A stretch of 36,563 bases of DNA, taken from Deltaproteobacteria bacterium (GTDB lineage Bacteria > Desulfobacterota > Binatia > UBA9968). The stretch lies in the NCBI GenBank assembly GCA_016193465.1, contig JACPSE010000187.1, positions 1 through 36,563 on the forward strand, read 5' to 3'. A program made the translations under genes and the position numbers. Below the pieces are notes generated by a model, which saw only the letters and a list, made by a program, of their open reading frames with translations, made no database searches and was not told the origin of the DNA. How positions within the stretch are numbered: position 1 is the stretch's first letter; each line of letters begins with the position of its first letter. Positions 15,732-23,957 of this stretch are shown in pieces.

Positions 15732-17129
15732 TCACTTTCCGTAGGTGATTCTCCCCCCTTCCACCTCTTTATTCAATTTTTGATGCAGGTGCAGCCCCTC
15801 CAGGATAAACTCTGTCGCTGCGGCCATCAAGGCAGGAGACTCGAGCGTGCCCAGAGAACGGATCGCGTCTTTAAGCCCTGGGATCTCTTTGATGCCCTCC
15901 ATATAATCCTCCGAGAGCATGGCATCCGAGACCTCGACACCCCAGCCGGAGTTGAAATAGTCCACCACTTTCTGCAGGGAGTTGACGCTAAAATACTGGT
16001 CGAAGACCTTTGAGATGGCCCGGTTCAAGAGCTTTTCCACCAACTCCTCCTCCTTCTTCTCCTCCCCGACATATTCCATCTCTATCTTTCCGCCGGTTGA
16101 AGCCAAAACGGAGTGCAAGTCGCTGATGCGCGGGACCACTTCCCCTTCTTTGAGACGCAGCGCTCTTTTCTCGGCGTTACTGATCATGCTCTCATAGTTA
16201 CTGATGGTCACGCGCACGCTCACACCCGAGGCCTGGTTGATGTCGCTCGACTTTCTCGCCTCAAAGGTCATGTGCGCGAGGATCTCCTTCATGAATTCAG
16301 GGACCCGGACCGGTTGGCTGCGCTGGCTCGCCGGACCAGCCTCCTGCTCCATAATGGCGATCTCGTCCTGGATAGTCCGGGGATAGTGGGTGCGGATCTG
16401 GACATCGAAACGATCCTTCAGCGGAGTAATGATCCGCCCGCGGCTGGTATAATCTTCCGGATTGGCGCTCGCCATGATAACGATGTCCAGCGGCAGACGG
16501 ATCTTGTACCCCTTGATCTGCACGTCCTTCTCTTCCATCAGATTGAAGAGCCCTACTTGAACCTTTTCCGTCAGATCGGGAAGCTCGTTGATAGCAAAGA
16601 TGCCGCGGTTGGTCCTCGGGGTCAGGCCGTAATGAATGGTCTCCTCGTCTGCCAGATATCTCCCCTCCGCCACTTTGATCGGATCGATCTCTCCGATGAG
16701 GTCCGCAATGGAGACATCGGGCGTCGCCAGCTTCTCCCCGTATCTCTGCTCTCTCCCGATCCACTCAATAGGCAACGCATCCCCCTCCTTTTCCAGGCGG
16801 CGCCGGCAGGAACGGCAAATAGGGGCAAAAGGATTATCATTGATCTCGCACCCCTGGATAATAGGGATCCGTTCATCCAGCAGGGAAACCAGGCCCCGGA
16901 TGATGCGAGATTTCGCTTGCCCGCGCTCTCCCAGAAAAACCATATGGTGGCCGGAAAGGATCGCATTCTCGATATCCGGGATGACCGTATCATCATAACC
17001 GACGATCCCTGGCAAAATCCGATTTCCCGTCTCCAGATAGCGAACCAGGTTCTTGCGCATCTCTGCGCGCACCGTGAGAACCGGGCTGCCGCTTTTCTTT
17101 AACTCTCCCAGAACTTTCGCTTCTTTCAC
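15732..17129 (-). CDS. MoxR / magnesium-chelatase-like AAA+ ATPase
   Basis: Starting at GTG 17129 this gives 465 residues. The choice rests on GGGAGG about 9 nt upstream and on placement after the lapA stop; the open frame extends further but overlaps lapA. A Walker A of the MoxR type, GERGQAKS, is at 67-74, and PFAPICRSCRRR (100-111) carries a CxxC pair. The Walker B segment is FAINELPDL (178-186), with Asn where Asp is usual. Sensor 1 lies in IVIMASANPEDYTSRGR, followed by DRFDVQIRTHYP. It probably acts with the downstream VWA protein as a two-part remodelling complex on an unknown substrate. It is not a photosynthetic chelatase by context: no BchD/H or porphyrin genes are present. Confidence 0.87.
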   Translation of the reverse strand: MKEAKVLGELKKSGSPVLTVRAEMRKNLVRYLETGNRILPGIVGYDDTVIPDIENAILSGHHMVFLGERGQAKSRIIRGLVSLLDERIPIIQGCEINDNPFAPICRSCRRRLEKEGDALPIEWIGREQRYGEKLATPDVSIADLIGEIDPIKVAEGRYLADEETIHYGLTPRTNRGIFAINELPDLTEKVQVGLFNLMEEKDVQIKGYKIRLPLDIVIMASANPEDYTSRGRIITPLKDRFDVQIRTHYPRTIQDEIAIMEQEAGPASQRSQPVRVPEFMKEILAHMTFEARKSSDINQASGVSVRVTISNYESMISNAEKRALRLKEGEVVPRISDLHSVLASTGGKIEMEYVGEEKKEEELVEKLLNRAISKVFDQYFSVNSLQKVVDYFNSGWGVEVSDAMLSEDYMEGIKEIPGLKDAIRSLGTLESPALMAAATEFILEGLHLHQKLNKEVEGGRITYGK

Positions 17130-17155
17130 GCTCGATTGCCTCCCTCTAACAAATT

Positions 17156-17470
17156 TTACGCTTTCGTCGCCGTCCCGGCCACAGTGCGCTCCCGTTCTCG
17201 ATAGAGCTGAAGCTCCTTTTCCAACGACGCGATTTCCCGCTCTTTCTCCCGCAGGGCTTTTCTCAAAGACCATTCATCGACGATAAAAGCGACTCCCGTC
17301 AAGATAACTCCCAACAACACCGAAAAGAGCACAAGAAGAAAAATCGGCACCGGCGGGCTCTCGAGCCCGAAGTAATACCTAAGGACAATCCAGCCCGTGT
17401 TCTCCATGGCGAAGGTGATCCCCAAGATGAAAAGGAGAGTGAAAAAAATCGTTTTGGCAACCTTAAGCAT
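17156..17470 (-). CDS. lapA: LapA-family (DUF1049) inner-membrane protein
   Basis: The 104-residue protein has two transmembrane helices, at about residues 6-22 (TIFFTLLFILGITFAMEN) and 41-63 (PVPIFLLVLFSVLLGVIL), then a cytoplasmic coiled-coil tail (LREKEREIASLEKELQLYRERE). This layout is typical of LapA/YciS proteins, which in enterobacteria act with LapB in controlling lipopolysaccharide assembly. The ATG at 17470 overlaps the end of the HIT gene by 8 nt, so translation is probably coupled. No LapB is in the window. It suggests a Gram-negative envelope, although LapA-like proteins also occur elsewhere. Confidence 0.82.
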   Translation of the reverse strand: MLKVAKTIFFTLLFILGITFAMENTGWIVLRYYFGLESPPVPIFLLVLFSVLLGVILTGVAFIVDEWSLRKALREKEREIASLEKELQLYRERERTVAGTATKA

Positions 17471-17966
17471 GCCTTGGAACCAAAAACTCCCTGAAGAAAG
17501 GACTGAGCCGATCGTAGCTTTCCAGGAGATGTTGAGAGATCACGCGCACCTCTCCAACCACCGGCATGAAGTTTGTGTCTCCTTCCCAGCGGGGCACGAC
17601 ATGCCAGTGAAGATGGTCCTTGACCCCAGCCCCGGCGCACCGCCCCAGATTCATTCCCAGATTAACGCCCCCTGGCTTCAGGACCTTGAGGACGACATCC
17701 ACCGATGATCGGAGCGAATCGCAAAGATCGTCATACTCCTCGCGCAATAGATCCGAGAGCCGGTCCGTATGCCGTTTAGGCGCCAGCAGCAGATGGCCGG
17801 AATTGTAAGGATACTTGTTCAGCATGACCAGCGAATGGGCCGTTTGCGTGAGAAGGAGGCTCGACCGCGCATCCGTCGCTTTCAGCTTTTCACAGAAGAT
17901 ACACCCAGACTGCTCGGATCCCTCCTCAACATAGGCCATCCTCCATGGCGCCCAGATCGGCTTCAT
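17463..17966 (-). CDS. HIT-family nucleotide hydrolase/transferase (Ap4A-type)
   Basis: The 167-residue protein carries the histidine triad HLHWHVV (H118, H120, H122) and an N-terminal zinc-type CIFC (22-25). WAPWRMAYV at the start is characteristic of the bacterial/archaeal HIT group related to Ap4A phosphorylase. NKYPYNSGHLLLAPKRH fits the nucleotide-binding fold. It likely hydrolyses or phosphorolyses dinucleoside polyphosphates or AMP-linked compounds; the exact substrate is unknown. It begins 8 nt after ihfB stops and overlaps lapA by 8 nt, placing it inside the long operon. Confidence 0.9.
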   Translation of the reverse strand: MKPIWAPWRMAYVEEGSEQSGCIFCEKLKATDARSSLLLTQTAHSLVMLNKYPYNSGHLLLAPKRHTDRLSDLLREEYDDLCDSLRSSVDVVLKVLKPGGVNLGMNLGRCAGAGVKDHLHWHVVPRWEGDTNFMPVVGEVRVISQHLLESYDRLSPFFREFLVPRHA

Positions 17967-17974
17967 CGACGTCT

Positions 17975-18268
17975 CTATTCGGAAGATCCCTTTCCGTCCA
18001 CCCTCAACCTCAGTTCTTTGCCCACCTTGAAGAATGGCACTCTCTTAGCCGCCACAGAAACCACAGTGCCGCTCTTGGGGTTCCTGCCTTCCCTTGCGCG
18101 GCGGTGCTTGATCACAAAGCTCCCGAATCCCCGAATCTCGATTCTCTCTCCGTGACCCATCGCGTCGACCATCGAATCGAAAACCGAGTTGATAATGATC
18201 TCGGCATCTCGGCGTGAGAGGCGAGGAAACTTCCTGTTGACCTCTTCAATTAAGTCTCTCTTTGTCAT
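17975..18268 (-). CDS. ihfB: Integration host factor beta-type DNA-binding protein
   Basis: Starting at ATG 18268, which has GGGAGGT 4-5 nt upstream, the protein has 97 residues. MTKRDLIEEV, the central GERIEIRGFGSFVIKHR and ARNP-like REGRNPKSG (beta-arm, DNA-bending proline) are diagnostic of the HU/IHF family; GFGSF and the position after sppA favour IHF beta. It bends DNA in the minor groove and organises promoters, replication and recombination complexes. An upstream in-frame start would add 23 unlikely residues. Its place after rpsA and sppA is the common proteobacterial order. Confidence 0.92.
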   Translation of the reverse strand: MTKRDLIEEVNRKFPRLSRRDAEIIINSVFDSMVDAMGHGERIEIRGFGSFVIKHRRAREGRNPKSGTVVSVAAKRVPFFKVGKELRLRVDGKGSSE

Positions 18269-18346
18269 AATACCTCCCGCAAAACAGACGTTGGCGCTTC
18301 CAGGGAGAACCACGCGTTCTCCCCCTTTGCTCGTCACGTGCCGTTG

Positions 18347-19246
18347 TCACTGGATAAAGGAAGGGGACCATTCGTATCTCAATCCCCAGCTCTCACCCCT
18401 GCCCCACTGGCCGCCCAAGAAAGAAGAGAACAGTCTTTCCCACCAACCCTTATCCTCCCCCCGCGAGTGAATGACTTGAGGAGCCCCTTTGATCCCCCCG
18501 CGCTTGGCGGCAAGGTCAATGGCGTCCTCCATATTTCCTAGGAGGTCCACCAAACCTAACCCCTTCGCCTGTTCCCCCGAATAAACCCTGCCGTCTGCAA
18601 GCGCTCGCACTTTGTCCTCAGACATCCGCCTCCCTTTCGCCACGGCCCTAATGAATTGACCGTGCACATTGTCCACCAACGACTGGAGAATAGCCTTTTC
18701 CTCTGCCGAGAGGGGTCGCAGCGGCGAGCCGATGTCCTTGTGAGGGCCGCTTTTGATGTTGTAGCCCTTAAGCCCGATCTTCCGTAGCAACTCCTCCATA
18801 TTCCCCAGTTCCATGATGACCCCGATGGAACCCGTTAGGGTTCCAGGATTGGCAACCACCTGGCTGCAGGCGCTGGCGATGTAATAACCTCCTGATGTCG
18901 CCATGCCACCCAGGGAGGCAATAACAGGCTTGTTCTTTTTTACTTTCTCAATCTCTTCAAAGATCTCTTGCGTCGGAGCCACTCCTCCACCGGGAGAATT
19001 GATGCGCACTACCACCGCCTTGATCCCGTTCGTTTCTCCAAACTGCTTCAGATTTCGAATGGCCTCTTGGGAGTCATTGATCGAGCCCGCGATCTCGAGC
19101 ACTCCAACGCCCTCTCCCCCAAGGAGGGAAAGAACCTGAACCTCCCCTCCCGTCAGGTAAGCATAAAAAAAGATCGCAACAAAAAAAACCAGGATAGACA
19201 GGAAAAGAATGCCCAGTCCCTTTAGCAGTGAACGCCCTCTAGCCAC
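18347..19246 (-). CDS. sppA: Signal peptide peptidase SppA (family S49)
   Basis: The 299-residue short-form SppA has one N-terminal membrane anchor (residues 10-32, ending YAYLTGG) and a single S49 protease domain. Catalytic Ser118 lies in GGMATSGGYYIA and the general base Lys170 in SGPHKDIGSP; RINSPGGGV forms the oxyanion region. It degrades leftover signal peptides in the membrane. The GTG at 19246 has only a weak GGCGG upstream. The C-terminal tail after about residue 270 is rich in Trp, Gly and Ser and is not conserved in the family as I know it. It lies between rpsA and ihfB in a standard cluster. Confidence 0.92.
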   Translation of the reverse strand: MARGRSLLKGLGILFLSILVFFVAIFFYAYLTGGEVQVLSLLGGEGVGVLEIAGSINDSQEAIRNLKQFGETNGIKAVVVRINSPGGGVAPTQEIFEEIEKVKKNKPVIASLGGMATSGGYYIASACSQVVANPGTLTGSIGVIMELGNMEELLRKIGLKGYNIKSGPHKDIGSPLRPLSAEEKAILQSLVDNVHGQFIRAVAKGRRMSEDKVRALADGRVYSGEQAKGLGLVDLLGNMEDAIDLAAKRGGIKGAPQVIHSRGEDKGWWERLFSSFLGGQWGRGESWGLRYEWSPSFIQ

Positions 19247-19261
19247 AGATCCGCCAAATTT

Positions 19262-19314
19262 GCGATTTTAGATTTTCGATTTTAGATTGAATCCAAAATC
19301 CGCAATCCGAAATT
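19262..19314. repeat. Short-word repeat tract between rpsA and sppA
   Basis: The 69-nt gap consists largely of GATTTTAGATTTTCGATTTT followed by AGATTGAATCC, then AAAATCCGCAATCCGAAATT. The words GATTTT/AATCC recur about six times. Such tracts are scattered through intergenic regions of several uncultured bacterial genomes; no function is known to me. Confidence 0.6.
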
Positions 19315-19315
19315 A

Positions 19316-21058
19316 TCATGGATTGCCTCCCTTGCCCTTCTCTCCCGGTTGGGTCTCTTCATCCCGATCCAACCGAAGCTCCTCGTTTAGAATACTCTCG
19401 AAGGAAAATCTTCCCGCCTCTTTTTCCTTCTTTAAGTAGCTTTCCATCTCCTGGCGTTCCTCGGTTTTTTTCAATGCGCGGATGCTAAGCCCTATTTTCC
19501 TCTCATGGGGCTCCACATGGATCACTTCCGCCTCAACGGAATCCCCTACTTTGAACAAAGACGAGGGTTTGTCCACACGTTCTGTGCTGAGCTGAGAGAT
19601 ATGGATCAGCCCCTCCACCCCCTCCTCTAAACGCACAAAAACGCCGAAATCAGGAAGGCTGGTGACTTCCCCTTTAACCTTGCTACCCGCTGGATACCGC
19701 TCCGCGATCACTTTCCAAGGATCGGTGTTTAGTTGCTTAATCCCTAAGGAGAAGCGCTCGTTTTCGACATCCACCCCCAGGACTTTGGCCTCTACCATGT
19801 CCCCTTTCTTATACAGCTCCGAAGGGTGTTTTATCTTTTTTGTCCAATGGAGGTCAGAGACATGCACCAGACCGTCGATGCCTTCCTCTACTCCGACAAA
19901 AATACCAAAGTCTGTCACGTTACGCACGGCTCCCTGGATCACGCTCCCTGCGGGATACTTTTCCTTCACCTGTTCCCATGGATTCGGCAGCACCTGTTTC
20001 AACCCCAGAGAAATGCGGCGGTGGTTCGGGTCCACATTGAGAATCATAACCTCCACTGTCTCCCCGACCTGCACCACCTTGGACGGATGCGGGATCTTTT
20101 TAGTCCAGGACATCTCCGAAATATGGATCAAGCCTTCCACGCCCCTCTCTAACTCCACAAAGGCGCCGTAGTCCATGAGGCTCAGGACTTTACCCGGAAC
20201 GCGACCGCCAACGGGATATTTCTCCCCCACAGTGTTCCAAGGATCCGGAGTGATCTGCTTCATTCCCAGCGAAATCCGCTCCCGCTCCGCATCAAACTTG
20301 AGAACCGCTACCCTGATGCGATCTCCAACCTTGACCACCTCCGAAGGATGATTGATCCGTCCCCACGACATATCACTGATGTGAAGGATGCCGTCGATGC
20401 CCCCCAAATCCACAAAGGCGCCGTAACTGGTAATATTTTTCACCACCCCTTCCAAGATGACCCCTTCCTCCAACACCTTGAGGATTTCTTTTTTGAGCGA
20501 TTCGCGTTCCTTTTCCAGTAGAACCCTGCGGGAAACAACCACGTTGCCGCGCGGGCGATTGTATTTGAGAACGGCAAACTTATCCCTCCTGCCAACAAAC
20601 TTGTCCAGATTCCGCGTGGGCCGGATATCCACGTGCGAGCCGGGAAGGAATCCGGGCACGCCTACGTCCACCTTGAATCCCCCTTTGACCTTGGCCAGAA
20701 TGACACCCTCCACTCCCAGACCCTCCCGGTAGGCTTTCTCAATATCCTCCCAGACTTTGATATTCTCCGCCCGCTCGCGGGAAAGGACAATGCCGCCATT
20801 TTCCCCTTCAGAAGAATCGAAGAAAACGTCCACCTCATTCCCGACCTTGACCTGGAGCTTTCCGTCACGATCCAAAAACTCCTGCAGGGGAATCTGCCCC
20901 TCTGACTTGTACCCCACGTCGATCATCACATGGGTAGCTGTAATGCCGACAACTCTCCCTTTGACTATCCCTCCGGGCTTGACCGAGCGCATACTCTCCT
21001 CAAAGAGGGTTTGAAAATCGTCGCCGGCCTGGCTTTTACCTTCTTCGTTTTGGGCCAT
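19316..21058 (-). CDS. rpsA: 30S ribosomal protein S1
   Basis: The 580-residue protein has six S1 OB-fold repeats starting near residues 28, 113, 203, 288, 375 and 462. The last four carry clear signature blocks such as SYGAFVDLGGIDGILHISDMSW, given here only as the motif family GAFV-x-L...G-(L/I)-(I/V)-H-(I/V)-S. The repeat count and length match proteobacterial S1. It binds mRNA leaders and brings them to the 30S subunit. ATG 21058 follows cmk by 18 nt, and an AAGGGA lies about 11 nt upstream. An ispH gene often found between cmk and rpsA in related clusters is absent here. The C-terminus (EKGKGGNP) is charged and flexible. Confidence 0.96.
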   Translation of the reverse strand: MAQNEEGKSQAGDDFQTLFEESMRSVKPGGIVKGRVVGITATHVMIDVGYKSEGQIPLQEFLDRDGKLQVKVGNEVDVFFDSSEGENGGIVLSRERAENIKVWEDIEKAYREGLGVEGVILAKVKGGFKVDVGVPGFLPGSHVDIRPTRNLDKFVGRRDKFAVLKYNRPRGNVVVSRRVLLEKERESLKKEILKVLEEGVILEGVVKNITSYGAFVDLGGIDGILHISDMSWGRINHPSEVVKVGDRIRVAVLKFDAERERISLGMKQITPDPWNTVGEKYPVGGRVPGKVLSLMDYGAFVELERGVEGLIHISEMSWTKKIPHPSKVVQVGETVEVMILNVDPNHRRISLGLKQVLPNPWEQVKEKYPAGSVIQGAVRNVTDFGIFVGVEEGIDGLVHVSDLHWTKKIKHPSELYKKGDMVEAKVLGVDVENERFSLGIKQLNTDPWKVIAERYPAGSKVKGEVTSLPDFGVFVRLEEGVEGLIHISQLSTERVDKPSSLFKVGDSVEAEVIHVEPHERKIGLSIRALKKTEERQEMESYLKKEKEAGRFSFESILNEELRLDRDEETQPGEKGKGGNP

Positions 21059-21076
21059 GAATTGTTATTTCCCTTC

Positions 21077-21772
21077 TCAATGATTTGCCGAAATTTTCTT
21101 GTTGACCTCTTGCATAATCCGCGCCACGACTCCATCGACGCCCATATGGGTGGAATCGATCACCACAGCATCCTCCGCCTTGCGCAGCGGAGCTATCTCC
21201 CGCTCTTTATCCCGCCGGTCCCTTTCTTCCATCTCCTCGAGAGTTGCTTCCATGGTTACCTGGTTGCCCTCGTCCTTGAGCTCATCAAAGCGACGTCGAG
21301 CGCGTTCCTGAGAGGAAGCATCCAGATATATCTTGACCTCGGCATGGGGAAAAACAACCGTGCCGATGTCCCTTCCCTCCGCCACCACCCCGCCCCGAGA
21401 GCCCATATCCCTCTGCAACTCGACCATCCTCTGCCGCACAATTTTGCTGGTGGAGACCCGCGACGCCCATTGGCTCACTTCGGGAGCACGGATCCGATCG
21501 GTGGCATCAACCCCATCGAGGAGGATACTGAGGCGTCCATCCTGCTCCACCAGCGCGATGTTAGTATCCCGAAGAAGTTTCCTCAACCCTTTCTCGTCCT
21601 CAAGATTTGCTCCTTCCTCCATCACCCTGCAGGCAAAGGCACGGTACATCGCCCCGGTATCCATGTAAGTATAACCTAACTCTTTTGCCAGACGCTTTGC
21701 CACCGTACTTTTACCTGCGCCAGCCGGACCATCAATAGCGACAATCAGTTTCCTCACCCGCTTGGCGCGCAC
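21077..21772 (-). CDS. cmk: Cytidylate kinase
   Basis: The 231-residue P-loop kinase has IDGPAGAGKSTVAKRLAKELG (cut here to its core GPAGAGKST, near residues 14-22), YMDTGAMYRA in the NMP-binding part, and EGRDIGTVVFPHAEVKIYL, all typical of Cmk. It phosphorylates CMP and dCMP with ATP. The GTG start at 21772 overlaps the aroA TAG (TAGTG), so translation is coupled. The position between aroA and rpsA is conserved in many proteobacteria. Confidence 0.95.
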   Translation of the reverse strand: MRAKRVRKLIVAIDGPAGAGKSTVAKRLAKELGYTYMDTGAMYRAFACRVMEEGANLEDEKGLRKLLRDTNIALVEQDGRLSILLDGVDATDRIRAPEVSQWASRVSTSKIVRQRMVELQRDMGSRGGVVAEGRDIGTVVFPHAEVKIYLDASSQERARRRFDELKDEGNQVTMEATLEEMEERDRRDKEREIAPLRKAEDAVVIDSTHMGVDGVVARIMQEVNKKISANH

Positions 21773-23082
21773 TACGAAGCGCGAATCCCTTCCAGTAGAT
21801 CGAAAAACCGGGGAAACGAGATATCCGCGCAGGCGCTGTCGTCAATTTCAACTCCCCCCTCGGCAGAGAGCCCCGCTACCGCCAGCGCCATGGCGACCCG
21901 GTGGTCCCCGTAACTACTGACACATCCCCCTCGCAGCCGCTTCCTGCCTTCGATCTTCATCCCGTCCTCCCGTTCTTCCGCCTGCACGCCCAGCTTTCGC
22001 AATTCACTTGCCATGGTGGCAATTCGATCCGACTCTTTGTACCGGAGCTCTTTCGCCCCAGATATCGTCGTGACGCCTTCCGCCAGAGCTGCCGCGACCG
22101 CGAGAACAGGATATTCATCAATCGTCCGGGCAACCATCTCAGGACCCATCTCGACACCTTGGAGTCTCTTTCCAATAATCCGCAAGTCTGCTACTAACTC
22201 CCCGGCCTCCTCTCGCTGGCGCATCAGTTCTATGGCCGCCCCCATCCGCTTCAGAACTTGAATGACTCCAGCCCTGGTAGGATTACACCCCACCTCCCGG
22301 ATGATAACATCAGACCCTGGAATCGTCGCAGCAGCTACTAAAAAGAAGGCCGCTGAGGAGAGATCGCCGGGGACCCGCACCTCCCTTGCACAAAGACGCT
22401 GTCGCCCTTCCAGCACAACAGAACACGCGCCTTCAACCTTCAGCTTCACCCCAAAGGCTTGGGCCATGATCTCCGTATGGTCTCTCGATTGTTGCGGCTC
22501 CTGCACTACGGTAACCCCTTCGGCCTGAAGTCCTGCCAAGATAATCGCTGATTTTACCTGCGCGCTGGCAATCGGCAAGAGATAACGAATCCCGCGAAGT
22601 TTTCCTCCCCGGATCTCCAGAGGGGCCAGACCCTTGCCATTTTGACTCAAAATCTGAGCGCCCATCCGCCCGAGCGGATCGATGACCCGCTGCATCGGCC
22701 TTCGGCGAAGAGAGGCATCCCCATCCAGGGTGGTTCCGAAAGGGCGACCCGCCAACACGCCCGAAAGGAGGCGCATGGTCGTTCCCGAATTACCGCAATC
22801 AATGACCTTGGCCGACGGACAAAGCCCATCCCAGCCTTTGCCTTCCACGCACAATGCCTCACCTTCAACCTGAATGTTCACACCCAGGTCTTTGAAGGCC
22901 TGAACAGTTCGAAGGTTATCCTCTCCACCAGAGAGATTAAAGATCCGGCTCTTCCCGTGGGCAGCGCTGGTAAAAATAACCGCCCTGTGGCCAATGGATT
23001 TGTCCCCAGGAACGGTTAAATCGCCCTGCAGTGGACGCTTTACCTCCTCGACCTTCTTCATTTTGCACTTTACACTTTGCAT
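21772..23082 (-). CDS. aroA: 3-phosphoshikimate 1-carboxyvinyltransferase (EPSP synthase)
   Basis: The protein has 436 residues from ATG 23082, or 429 from ATG 23061 (MKKVEEVKRPL), which better matches homologues. Motifs are GDKSIGHRA, GNSGTTMRLLSG, QSRDHTE, DLSSAAFFLVAA and KELRYKESDRI. It makes EPSP from shikimate-3-phosphate and PEP, the sixth step of the shikimate pathway. GNSGTTMRLL and the missing class I pattern GNAGTAMRPL suggest the class II type, inferred by eye only. It starts 11 nt after tyrA, and the first codons lie in a repetitive A-rich tract. No catalytic residue appears lost. Confidence 0.95.
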   Translation of the reverse strand: MQSVKCKMKKVEEVKRPLQGDLTVPGDKSIGHRAVIFTSAAHGKSRIFNLSGGEDNLRTVQAFKDLGVNIQVEGEALCVEGKGWDGLCPSAKVIDCGNSGTTMRLLSGVLAGRPFGTTLDGDASLRRRPMQRVIDPLGRMGAQILSQNGKGLAPLEIRGGKLRGIRYLLPIASAQVKSAIILAGLQAEGVTVVQEPQQSRDHTEIMAQAFGVKLKVEGACSVVLEGRQRLCAREVRVPGDLSSAAFFLVAAATIPGSDVIIREVGCNPTRAGVIQVLKRMGAAIELMRQREEAGELVADLRIIGKRLQGVEMGPEMVARTIDEYPVLAVAAALAEGVTTISGAKELRYKESDRIATMASELRKLGVQAEEREDGMKIEGRKRLRGGCVSSYGDHRVAMALAVAGLSAEGGVEIDDSACADISFPRFFDLLEGIRAS

Positions 23083-23090
23083 TTTGCCCT
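23061..23090. repeat. Short-word repeat tract at the 5' end of aroA
   Basis: The minus strand reads GGCAAAATGCAAAGTG then TAAAGTGCAAAATG: words GCAAAATG and AAAGTG each occur twice. The tract creates two in-frame ATG codons (23082 and 23061), which makes the aroA start ambiguous. Confidence 0.5.
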
Positions 23091-23093
23091 AAT

Positions 23094-23957
23094 CTATGGA
23101 ATCTGCCTCCTCGCTTCATTTGCCAAAGCAAACTCCCGCTCCAGCAACTCCCCTTTCTCGTCCCGAATCAGCCTTCTCAAACGCTCCAAACGCTTGATGT
23201 AATCGTGTAGACTTCTACCGATTGCCCGGCGATTGACCAGGCAGATGTCCCGCCAAATCTCTGGACGGCTGGAGGCAATACGGGTGAAGTCCTTGAATCC
23301 TCCGCCGCAATAGGCCTTCAAGTCCACGGAGTCTATCTTTGTCCGGCTCAGCGTATTCACCAGCGCGTATACCAACACGTGTGGCAGATGGCTAACCACC
23401 CCTAAAATTCTATCATGGAGCTGAGGATCCATGATCTCCACCCTTGCCCCCACTTTGCGCCAAAAACAACCCATTTTCTCAAGTGCGTCACCGTCGGTTT
23501 TCCGCGTCGGAGTCAGGATGCATCTGTGACCCGCAAAAAGATCGGCAACCGCCGCCTGGACGCCCCATTGCTCGCCGCCAGCTATGGGATGACCACCGAC
23601 AAAAGCGATCCCGTGCGGCAGGAGTTTTTCCATGTCGCGCACGATCCTTGCCTTCACGCTCCCCACGTCGCTGATCAAGCAGCCCTGCTCAAGTCCGGGC
23701 AGAAATGATGCGGCCAGAGAGACAGTGGCCTGAACAGGCGTGCCCAAAATCAGGAGGTCAACTCCGCCCGGGATTTCATCGGGAATGGAGAAATAGCGGT
23801 CTATGATGCCCCTGCTCTGAGCCCAGCGAAGATTCTCTTGACTCCGTCCACAGCCGATGATCTCTCGAGCCAGGCCGTGCTGTCGAGCCGACAACGCCAG
23901 GGAGCCACCGATCAATCCCACACCGGCAACCACCATCCTATGAAACATAAAAGCCAC
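23094..23957 (-). CDS. tyrA: Prephenate dehydrogenase
   Basis: The 287-residue protein has a Rossmann NAD(P)-binding start, VVAGVGLIGGSLALSARQHG, within the first 30 residues. It then has GTPVQATVSLAASFLPGLEQG, SDVGSVKARIV, and the substrate-binding HPIAGGEQWG, followed by the helical C-terminal dimerisation domain (AYCGGGFKDFTRIASSRPE). It oxidatively decarboxylates prephenate (or arogenate) for tyrosine synthesis. There is no fused chorismate mutase or ACT domain. The GTG at 23957 overlaps the aroF TAG; an ATG three codons later is an alternative start. Confidence 0.94.
   Translation of the reverse strand: MAFMFHRMVVAGVGLIGGSLALSARQHGLAREIIGCGRSQENLRWAQSRGIIDRYFSIPDEIPGGVDLLILGTPVQATVSLAASFLPGLEQGCLISDVGSVKARIVRDMEKLLPHGIAFVGGHPIAGGEQWGVQAAVADLFAGHRCILTPTRKTDGDALEKMGCFWRKVGARVEIMDPQLHDRILGVVSHLPHVLVYALVNTLSRTKIDSVDLKAYCGGGFKDFTRIASSRPEIWRDICLVNRRAIGRSLHDYIKRLERLRRLIRDEKGELLEREFALANEARRQIP

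Noticed and set aside
16113-17102. 329-codon plus-strand open frame opposite the MoxR-like ATPase
   Set aside because: It is fully antisense to a gene with clear AAA+ motifs, shows no recognisable domain and has no ribosome-binding site.
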